This document shows positions 1-4,885 of a stretch of DNA of 5,702 bases, one piece after another. The position numbers were made by a program, and so were the translations under genes. Under the pieces are notes generated by a model. The model was not told where the DNA came from and did no database searches. It was given only the letters and a program-made list of their open reading frames with translations. Each line of letters begins with the position of its first letter. The stretch's first letter is position 1. The DNA comes from an uncultured Clostridium sp. (GTDB taxonomy: Bacteria; Bacillota; Clostridia; Oscillospirales; Acutalibacteraceae), in the NCBI GenBank assembly GCA_934717555.1, contig CAKUYY010000082.1, forward strand, positions 1 to 5,702, given 5' to 3'.

Positions 1-2
1 CC

Positions 3-164
3 GCCCGGTTTTTCTCCCCGCTTTCCGTGGACAGTTTTGTGAAAAAGTCCAGCTTTATTTATTATACAAAACCGGCCCTTACCGAGGCCAAAGATGATAT
101 TATTAGAATTGCGGAGGCGGAAGGATTGACCGCTCATGCCAATTCCATCAAAGTGAGGTTTTGA
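3..164 (+). CDS. hisD: Histidinol dehydrogenase, C-terminal fragment (5' end outside window)
   Basis: The last 53 codons of HisD, read in the frame starting at base 3 and ending at TGA 162-164. HisD is the cytoplasmic zinc enzyme that oxidises L-histidinol to L-histidine in two NAD-dependent steps, the end of the pathway. The fragment begins ARFFSPLSVDSF, which matches the conserved segment before the C-terminal helical part of HisD, and it ends with EGLTAHANSIKVRF. In this last motif the Glu and His (fragment residues 40 and 45) correspond to E. coli Glu414 (substrate contact) and His419 (zinc ligand), by family knowledge. The C-terminus is complete and the break on the left is only the window edge. 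The stop codon is one base before the hisC start, so translational coupling is likely. There is no sign of a frameshift. Recognition of the family is firm even from this short piece. Confidence 0.93.
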   Translation, partial: ARFFSPLSVDSFVKKSSFIYYTKPALTEAKDDIIRIAEAEGLTAHANSIKVRF

Positions 165-165
165 T

Positions 166-1221
166 ATGCCATATATGTTTAACCCAAAAATCTCCGATCT
201 GACCCCTTATGATCCTATTGACGGAGTATACCGTATCCGTTTGGATGCCAATGAATCCTTTTTACCAATACCGGATTCTGTGAAAAAGATGTGGATACAA
301 GAATTTTCCAATCTGACTTTTAACCGTTACCCTGATCCATATTGTACAGAAGTGTGCAAAGCCTTTGCCAATTATTATTCTATCCATCCAGCATTGGTAA
401 CAGCGGGTAACGGATCAGATGAATTAATTTCCATTATCATGCAAGCTTTTCTCATGAAAGGGGAAAAGGTTCTCACCGTGGCCCCGGACTTTTCGATGTA
501 TCATTTTTACGCGTCTTTGTCGGAGGCAAAGTGTATCACGATACCAAAGGATGAGGACTTATCCATCAATGTAGATACTTTGATTACCTCCTGCATTACG
601 GAAAGCGCAAGAATGATCATTTTTTCTAATCCCTGCAACCCCACTTCCTTAGGATTAAAGGCACAGGAAGTGCGTAGATTGATTCAATGTGTCAATGCGT
701 TAGTGGTATTGGATGAAGCCTATATGGATTTTTGGGATCAGTCCTTACTCCAAGAAGTGGAGCAATATGAAAATCTGATTATCTTGCGTACCAGTTCCAA
801 AGCGGTGGGAAGTGCGGCGATCCGTTTGGGATTTGCCGTGGCAAATCCTTCCATTACCCGTGCGTTGCGGGCGGTAAAATCTCCGTATAATGTCAACACG
901 ATGACCCAGGTAATGGGAACTTGTTTATTTTCCCATAAGGAAGAGTTACAGAAGGCAAGAGATGAGTTGCTAGAATCCCGGAACTTTTTATACAAAGAGA
1001 TACAAATCTTAGCGGAATCTTATCCGGGGACAATAAGGCTGTTTCCTACATGCACCAATTTTGTTTATTTTCAATCTTCTAAAGCCAGGGAGTTGTTTGA
1101 TTTCTTCGGAGAGAATGGGGTAGCAGTTCGTTTTATGGGGGACAGCCTCCGTATTACAGCCGGAACAAAAGAAGAAAATCGAGAGGTAATCCGACTAATA
1201 AAAGAATTTTTAAAGAGATGA
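166..1221 (+). CDS. hisC: Histidinol-phosphate aminotransferase
   Basis: A 351-residue fold-type I PLP aminotransferase of normal HisC length. It converts imidazole-acetol phosphate and glutamate to histidinol phosphate and 2-oxoglutarate in the cytoplasm. Visible landmarks in order: LDANES at 26-31 (substrate-binding N-terminal loop), RYPDP at 54-58, GNGSDE at 81-86 (cofactor phosphate loop), NPCNPT at 155-160 with Asn158 expected to contact PLP, DEAY at 183-186 with Asp183 and Tyr186 near the PLP ring, SSKAVG with Lys212 as the Schiff-base lysine, Arg220 in AAIRLGF (phosphate contact), and SLRITAGT with Arg329 (substrate phosphate/carboxylate). The usual AGLR form is AAIR here, a mild change that keeps the arginine. 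The start at 166 is favoured over the in-frame ATG at 175, because GTGAGG at 153-158 lies 7 nt upstream of 166 but 16 nt from 175. Some HisC-like enzymes also act on aromatic amino acids. The his operon context makes the histidine role nearly certain. Confidence 0.96.
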   Translation: MPYMFNPKISDLTPYDPIDGVYRIRLDANESFLPIPDSVKKMWIQEFSNLTFNRYPDPYCTEVCKAFANYYSIHPALVTAGNGSDELISIIMQAFLMKGEKVLTVAPDFSMYHFYASLSEAKCITIPKDEDLSINVDTLITSCITESARMIIFSNPCNPTSLGLKAQEVRRLIQCVNALVVLDEAYMDFWDQSLLQEVEQYENLIILRTSSKAVGSAAIRLGFAVANPSITRALRAVKSPYNVNTMTQVMGTCLFSHKEELQKARDELLESRNFLYKEIQILAESYPGTIRLFPTCTNFVYFQSSKARELFDFFGENGVAVRFMGDSLRITAGTKEENREVIRLIKEFLKR

Positions 1222-1225
1222 GGGG
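1220..1225 (+). promoter_or_regulatory. hisB ribosome binding site, decides between tandem TTG starts
   Basis: GAGGGG overlaps the hisC stop codon (TGA 1219-1221). It leaves only 3 nt before the TTG at 1229 but 6 nt before the TTG at 1232. Counting only the GAGG core gives 5 and 8 nt. The spacing and the family N-terminus together lean to 1232, but either or both starts could be used. Confidence 0.6.
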
Positions 1226-1231
1226 AATTTG

Positions 1232-1813
1232 TTGCGGGAAGCTCATTGGGAACGAATCACAAAAGAAACAAAAATAGAAGTATCCCTTTCATTGGATGGG
1301 GGAGAAAAGAAAATCCACACAGGAATTGGCTTTTTTGACCATATGCTGGATGCTTTTGCTACTCATGGAGGATTTGGTCTTTCTGTAGAAGCTGAGGGGG
1401 ATTTACAGGTGGATTGCCATCACACCATAGAGGATACTGGGATTGTCATGGGGCACGTATTTTCTCAGGCTCTAGGGGAAAAAAGTGGAATTGCTCGGTT
1501 TGGTTCTTTCTATATCCCCATGGATGAGTCGTTGGCTTTTGCCGCTGTAGATATCAGTGGCCGCCCATTTTTAGTATTTGATGCGGCTTTTCCTGAGGAA
1601 AAAGTGGGGCAATATGACAGCTGTATGACAGAAGAGTTTTTTCGGGCCTTTGCATTTCATGCGGGCATAACCCTCCATACAAAGGTTTTATACGGGAAAA
1701 ACACCCATCATATGGTAGAAGCTCTTTACAAAGCGGTGGCGCACGCCCTCAGACTGGCAGTGGCCAGGACGGAGGACCGGTGGGTATTGTCTACCAAAGG
1801 TAGTTTGGAATAA
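1232..1813 (+). CDS. hisB: Imidazoleglycerol-phosphate dehydratase
   Basis: A monofunctional IGPD of 193 residues, or 194 if the upstream TTG at 1229 is used. It dehydrates imidazoleglycerol phosphate to imidazole-acetol phosphate using a two-manganese centre; the family forms a 24-mer. The internally duplicated metal motifs are all present, numbered from 1232: FFDHM with His37, ATHG with His45, DCHHTIED with His63, His64 and Glu67, FHA with His143, and THHMVEA with His159, His160 and Glu163. The C-terminus STKGSLE matches the family. There is no fused HAD-type histidinol-phosphatase domain, unlike E. coli HisB. Two TTG codons are adjacent at 1229 and 1232 and no in-frame ATG is nearby. The second gives MREA...R.TKET, the usual family N-terminus, and better spacing from the ribosome site, so I chose it. 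Directly after it comes hisA; hisH is not in between. Confidence 0.95.
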   Translation: MREAHWERITKETKIEVSLSLDGGEKKIHTGIGFFDHMLDAFATHGGFGLSVEAEGDLQVDCHHTIEDTGIVMGHVFSQALGEKSGIARFGSFYIPMDESLAFAAVDISGRPFLVFDAAFPEEKVGQYDSCMTEEFFRAFAFHAGITLHTKVLYGKNTHHMVEALYKAVAHALRLAVARTEDRWVLSTKGSLE

Positions 1814-1819
1814 AGGAGG
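1814..1819 (+). promoter_or_regulatory. hisA ribosome binding site, supports a TTG start
   Basis: A perfect AGGAGG begins immediately after the hisB stop codon (TAA 1811-1813) and lies 8 nt before TTG 1828. This is the strongest Shine-Dalgarno sequence in the his cluster. It fixes the TTG as the hisA start and probably compensates for the weak start codon. Confidence 0.85.
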
Positions 1820-1827
1820 AAAGAGGA

Positions 1828-2556
1828 TTGATTATTTTACCAGCGATTGATTTAAAAGACGGGAATTGTGTCCGTCTCTTGAGGGGGGATTATGCAACCG
1901 CCCATAAAGTAGCAGAAAGCCCTGTGGAAACGGCGAAATCCTTTCAACATGCCGGAGCATCCTGGCTGCATATGGTAGATTTAGATGGAGCCAAAGACGG
2001 TTCCCCAAAAAATAGAGAAGTCATTTTGAAAGTGGCTAGAACGTGTAATTTACATATAGAAGTAGGTGGGGGTATCCGGGATATGAAAACCATCTCCTTC
2101 TATTTGGAACAGGGAATATCCCGGGTGATATTGGGGTCCGCTGCGGTCAGTCAGCCTGATCTAGTACAGGAAGCGGTGAAGAATTTTGGAGATCGGATTG
2201 CTGTAGGCATCGATGCCAGAGACGGTATGGTAGCCGCCGAGGGATGGATTCGCACATCTCAGATTTCTTACTTGGAATTGGCCAGGAGGATGGAAGCGAT
2301 TGGCGTAAAGACAATTATTTTTACAGATATCGCACAGGATGGAACATTAGCGGGACCAAACCTGTCCTCTCTGGATGAAATCAATCAAGAGGTATCCTGC
2401 GATATCATTGCCAGTGGGGGAGTAGCTAATATAGTGGATATCGCTAATCTAAAAGATCTGGAAGTGTATGGAGCGATTTGCGGAAAATCCATCTACACAG
2501 GTAGTTTAGATTTAAAAGAGGCGCTTACCCTTGCCCATAAAGGAGAAATAAAATGA
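1828..2556 (+). CDS. hisA: ProFAR isomerase, 5'-ProFAR to PRFAR (phosphoribosylformimino-AICAR-phosphate isomerase)
   Basis: A 242-residue (beta/alpha)8 barrel, the normal HisA length. It carries out the Amadori isomerisation of ProFAR to PRFAR. The N-terminus LPAIDLKDGNCVRL gives the first catalytic aspartate, Asp8. GIDARDG at 127-133 gives the second, Asp129, and TDIAQDGTLAGPN starting at Thr166 closes the active site. The two half-barrel phosphate sites are seen as VGGGIR (79-84) with GSAAV (103-107), and SGGVA (196-200) with CGKSIYTG (218-225). Trp140 in EGW lies in the family's substrate-closing loop. The IIPCLD-type N-terminus of the paralogue HisF is absent, so this is HisA and not HisF. 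Start is TTG with a perfect ribosome site. The stop overlaps the hisI start as ATGA at 2553-2556, implying translational coupling. A dual PriA/TrpF role as in Actinobacteria is not suggested by anything seen. Confidence 0.95.
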   Translation: MIILPAIDLKDGNCVRLLRGDYATAHKVAESPVETAKSFQHAGASWLHMVDLDGAKDGSPKNREVILKVARTCNLHIEVGGGIRDMKTISFYLEQGISRVILGSAAVSQPDLVQEAVKNFGDRIAVGIDARDGMVAAEGWIRTSQISYLELARRMEAIGVKTIIFTDIAQDGTLAGPNLSSLDEINQEVSCDIIASGGVANIVDIANLKDLEVYGAICGKSIYTGSLDLKEALTLAHKGEIK

Positions 2557-2939
2557 TTTGGAATTTGGATACCAGCCAAAATGGGAGACAATCAGAGGAT
2601 TTAAAGGAGTTTTTGGAACGTTTTTTTCAAAAAAGTAAGTTAATCCCTGCCATTGTCCAAGAACAGTCTACTGGGCAGGTGCTGATGCTGGCCTATATGA
2701 ACCGGGAATCTATGCAAAAAACATTTGAGACAGGATACACTTGGTTTTACAGCCGTTCCCGTCAGGAATTGTGGAATAAGGGGGCCACATCTGGCCACCT
2801 GCAAAAGGTCATAAGCATTCATGGAGATTGTGATTCAGATACCCTTTTGGTTCAAGTAGAACAGATTGGCGCTGCCTGCCATACAGGGGCCCATAGTTGC
2901 TTTTTTCAAGAAATTTGGAGGCGTGATGAAAATGAATGA
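2553..2939 (+). CDS. hisI: Phosphoribosyl-AMP cyclohydrolase
   Basis: A 128-residue stand-alone HisI, which hydrolytically opens the adenine ring of phosphoribosyl-AMP to give ProFAR. The core starts at LIPAIVQ (30-36), followed by GQVLMLAYMN (41-50), WFYSRSRQELWNKG (64-77) and TSGHLQKV (79-86). GDCDSDT at 91-97 carries the three metal aspartates Asp92, Asp94 and Asp96, and Cys93. Cys109 in ACH and Cys116 complete the zinc cysteine set, with the family spacing of 16 and 7. The ATG overlaps the hisA stop (ATGA) and has AGGAG at 2541-2545, 7 nt upstream. The 29 residues before the core are longer than the roughly ten usual for the family. An internal TTG at 2613 follows AAAGGAG (2603-2609) by only 3 nt and would give a 108-residue protein of typical size. 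I keep 2553 because its spacing and overlap are better. No HisE domain is fused. Confidence 0.94.
   Translation: MIWNLDTSQNGRQSEDLKEFLERFFQKSKLIPAIVQEQSTGQVLMLAYMNRESMQKTFETGYTWFYSRSRQELWNKGATSGHLQKVISIHGDCDSDTLLVQVEQIGAACHTGAHSCFFQEIWRRDENE
2917..2921 (+). promoter_or_regulatory. hisE ribosome binding site inside the hisI 3' end
   Basis: GGAGG lies within the last codons of hisI, 4 nt before ATG 2926 and 10 nt before ATG 2932, both in the hisE frame. It rules out the far upstream in-frame ATG at 2866, which has no comparable site and would add 20 non-HisE residues read out of frame through hisI. Confidence 0.7.
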
Positions 2940-3258
2940 TTCATTATTGGCATTGTACAAAACAGTGGTAGAACGAAAGGAAAAGAAAGAAGAAGGTTCT
3001 TATACTTGCTATCTATTTGAAAAAGGGATTGATAAAATCCTAAAAAAATGTGGGGAAGAGTGCAGCGAGGTGATCATTGCGGCAAAGAATGGAGATAATC
3101 GGGAAACGGTCTTAGAGATTTCCGATCTCCTTTATCACCTGATGGTTTTGATGGTAGATCAAGGAATTGCGTTAGAAGATGTCATGCAGGAATTGGATAA
3201 ACGGAGCCAGAAAACTGGAAATTTAAAAACATTCCATCAAGTGGATAAAAATAGTTAA
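2926..3258 (+). CDS. hisE: Phosphoribosyl-ATP pyrophosphatase
   Basis: A 110-residue stand-alone HisE (108 if ATG 2932 is used). It removes pyrophosphate from phosphoribosyl-ATP, the second pathway step, just before HisI. The all-helical MazG-like fold is recognisable: GSYTCYLFEKGIDKILKK at 24-41, then the acidic metal-binding signature GEECSEV (43-49, with Glu44, Glu45 and Glu48), IAAKNGD, and the second acidic helix EISDLLYHLMVLM (64-76, with Glu64 and Asp67). The C-terminal part, LEDVMQELDKRSQKTG, is the common HisE ending. The gene overlaps the end of hisI by 14 nt (8 nt from 2932) and is in the +1 frame relative to it. Its own ribosome site, GGAGG, sits inside hisI. It is the last gene of the operon and is followed by a strong hairpin. 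The exact start is uncertain by two codons. Confidence 0.93.
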   Translation: MKMNDSLLALYKTVVERKEKKEEGSYTCYLFEKGIDKILKKCGEECSEVIIAAKNGDNRETVLEISDLLYHLMVLMVDQGIALEDVMQELDKRSQKTGNLKTFHQVDKNS

Positions 3259-3274
3259 ATAGGGATGAAAAGCA

Positions 3275-3323
3275 AAAACAGGAATCGCTTTGCATAAAGC
3301 TTTTGCAAAGCGATTCCTGTTTT
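3275..3323. terminator. Bidirectional intrinsic terminator between hisE and eno
   Basis: Arms 3275-3294 and 3304-3323 are perfect reverse complements over 20 bp, enclosing a 9-nt loop (3295-3303) with an AAGCTT core. Because the outer end of the stem is A/T-rich, each strand ends in a T run: TGTTTT on + (ending the his transcript) and TGTTTTTGCTTTT on - (ending the eno transcript). The - strand tract is longer, so termination may be stronger for eno. The hairpin lies 16 nt after the hisE stop and 22 nt beyond the eno stop, as expected for a shared terminator of convergent genes. Confidence 0.9.
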
Positions 3324-3345
3324 CATGAACTGATAAATTTATTTT

Positions 3346-4620
3346 TTAAAAACATTTTTTGCCTAACCAATGGGCGGAATCTCCAAGGGATTCTTCAATA
3401 CGGAGCAGACGGTTATATTTTGCTACACGTTCACTGCGGCTGGGAGCGCCGGTTTTGATCTGTCCCGCATTGAGAGCCACAGCCAAATCTGCAATAGAGG
3501 TATCCTCAGTTTCCCCGGAACGGTGAGAAACAATAGCCGCATATCCAGCACGTTGAGCCAACTTAATGGCATTCATGGTTTCTGTAAGGGAGCCGATCTG
3601 ATTAAGCTTAATCAAGATAGCATTGGCACATTTTCTATCAATCCCCTGCTGTAAACGTTCTGTATTGGTGACAAAGAAATCATCGCCTACCAATTGGATA
3701 CGGTTCCCTAATTCAGAGGTCAGTTTATTCCATCCATCCCAATCTTCTTCATCTAAGGCATCTTCAATAGAACGGATGGGATATTTATCACACAGGCTTT
3801 TCCAATATTGGATTAGCTCATCTGATGTATAATGAACTTTGCGCTTTGGTAAGAAATAACCGTTGGGATCTTTCCATTCACTGGATGCCGCATCAATAGC
3901 CAGAACAAAATCTTCTCCGGAACGATAGCCTGCCTTTTCGATAGCGCGTAACAGATACTGAATTGCCTCTTCATCGCTTTGCAAATTAGGAGCATATCCC
4001 CCTTCGTCTCCTACAGCAGTAGAGTGGCCTTCGCTTTTCAGCAAGGATGCCAATGTATGGAATACTTCTGTACACCAGCGCAGTCCTTCGCGGAAGGAGG
4101 GAGCACCCACTGGCATAATCATAAATTCTTGAATATCGATATTATTGGCGGCATGGGCACCACCATTTAGAATATTCATCATGGGGACGGGAAGGATATC
4201 TGCGTTCCTTCCACCCAGAAAACGATAGAGGGAAATCCCCATACCATTGGCGGCGGCATGGGCACAGGCCAGGGAAACCGCTAAAATAGCATTGGCCCCC
4301 AAGGAAGACTTGTCCTTTGTACCATCCAGCTTCAGCATAGTCTGGTCAATTTCTGCAATATTGGAGACATCTTTCCCAACCAAAGCGTTTCTAATAGAAG
4401 TATTAACATGGTTAACTGCTTTAAGAACACCTTTTCCCCTAAAACGGGAAGAGTTTCCATCACGCAATTCTAAGGCTTCAAACTTTCCAGTGGATGCCCC
4501 ACTAGGGACAGCAGCGGTACCAGTAATTCCATTTTCCAAAATGACGGTAGCCTCTACGGTGGGGTTTCCTCTGGAATCAATGATTTCACGCCCAATAATA
4601 TTTTGAATTATCAATTTCAT
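3346..4620 (-). CDS. eno: Enolase (phosphopyruvate hydratase)
   Basis: A full-length 424-residue enolase, which interconverts 2-phosphoglycerate and phosphoenolpyruvate in glycolysis. Family members also associate with the RNA degradosome, which cannot be judged here. The N-terminal domain has REIIDSRGNPTVEA (11-24) and the mobile loop VPSGASTGKFEALELRDG (38-55, about Ser40-Ser43). In the barrel, the active-site residues can be placed as His156 (GGAHAANN), Glu165 (DIQEFM), Glu206 (GDEGGYAPN), Mg ligands Asp243 (AIDAAS), Glu286 (SIEDALDE) and Asp313 (VGDDFF), base Lys338 in ILIKLNQIGSLTET (335-348), His366 (VSHRSGETED) and Lys389 (QIKTGAPSRSER). No key residue is missing. The ATG at 4620 is preceded by AAAGGA (4631-4636 on -) with 10 nt spacing. 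The gene converges on the his operon and diverges from the transporter gene. It is more probably a neighbour of the his genes than functionally tied to them. Confidence 0.97.
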   Translation of the reverse strand: MKLIIQNIIGREIIDSRGNPTVEATVILENGITGTAAVPSGASTGKFEALELRDGNSSRFRGKGVLKAVNHVNTSIRNALVGKDVSNIAEIDQTMLKLDGTKDKSSLGANAILAVSLACAHAAANGMGISLYRFLGGRNADILPVPMMNILNGGAHAANNIDIQEFMIMPVGAPSFREGLRWCTEVFHTLASLLKSEGHSTAVGDEGGYAPNLQSDEEAIQYLLRAIEKAGYRSGEDFVLAIDAASSEWKDPNGYFLPKRKVHYTSDELIQYWKSLCDKYPIRSIEDALDEEDWDGWNKLTSELGNRIQLVGDDFFVTNTERLQQGIDRKCANAILIKLNQIGSLTETMNAIKLAQRAGYAAIVSHRSGETEDTSIADLAVALNAGQIKTGAPSRSERVAKYNRLLRIEESLGDSAHWLGKKCF

Positions 4621-4652
4621 AAAAAAGAATTCCTTTCTTAGAATAATTATCA

Positions 4653-4668
4653 GTTAGTTGTAACCAAC
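4653..4668. promoter_or_regulatory. Imperfect dyad at the predicted eno transcription start (possible operator)
   Basis: GTTAGTTGTAACCAAC is symmetric at 12 of 16 positions. It lies between the -10 box and the ribosome site of eno, right at the predicted transcription start, where a repressor could act. No known operator consensus is matched, and short dyads arise by chance in AT-rich DNA. Confidence 0.25.
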
Positions 4669-4674
4669 CCATTT

Positions 4675-4705
4675 CATATAACATCCTTTTTTATCATTTT
4701 GTCAA
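4675..4705 (-). promoter_or_regulatory. eno: Probable eno promoter
   Basis: On the - strand a perfect -35 box TTGACA (4700-4705) is followed after 19 nt by TATATG (4675-4680, 4 of 6 matches); TTATAT (4676-4681) would give an 18-nt spacer. The predicted start of transcription is near 4668, giving an untranslated leader of about 48 nt with an AAAGGA ribosome site. The -35 box is persuasive; the -10 choice is uncertain. Confidence 0.6.
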
Positions 4706-4830
4706 GTGCTTTTTCTAAAAGATAATTTTATCAACTATTCTATGATATCCATTGAAATCTCAGAAATACTTTGTAAAGGAATATTTTCTATATTTTTATC
4801 TTTTCTCTGGTTTTTCTTTTCTTAGGAATA

Positions 4831-4839
4831 TGGTATAAT
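4831..4839 (+). promoter_or_regulatory. Extended -10 promoter for the NhaC-family gene
   Basis: TGGTATAAT gives a perfect TATAAT (4834-4839) preceded by the TGn extension. At 17 nt upstream the -35 position reads TTTTTC, a poor match, which the extended -10 would compensate. The transcription start is expected near 4846, about 40 nt before the ATG. A pyrimidine-rich stretch (about 4785-4822) lies just upstream. Confidence 0.65.
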
Positions 4840-4885
4840 TTTTTTACTTCTAAATTTAATTTGTTATAGGAAGGAAGAACAACAA

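Noticed and set aside
738..995. Open frames on the - strand inside hisC and hisI, and on the + strand inside eno
   Set aside because: They lie wholly within well-supported genes, show no family resemblance or ribosome site, and look like shadows of the real coding frames.
1828..2556. HisF, or a bifunctional PriA, in place of HisA
   Set aside because: The N-terminus LPAIDLKDG, Asp8/Asp129 and the TDIAQDGTLAGPN loop are HisA-type; nothing specific to HisF or PriA was seen.
2866..2925. Upstream ATG at 2866 as the hisE start (130 residues)
   Set aside because: The extra 20 residues are an out-of-frame reading of hisI, with no resemblance to HisE; GGAGG at 2917-2921 points to ATG 2926 or 2932.
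4147..4265. A 14-nt exact direct repeat (4147-4160 and 4252-4265) within eno, both copies encoding AHAA
   Set aside because: Both copies are in the same frame in Ala/His-rich parts of enolase. AHAANN is, as I recall, common in Clostridial enolases, so this is likely codon coincidence and not a repeat element.
4621..4885. Possible fluoride (crcB-type) or other riboswitch controlling eno or the transporter
   Set aside because: The predicted leaders are only about 40-50 nt, and I see none of the conserved crcB-motif segments or a leader terminator hairpin on either strand.
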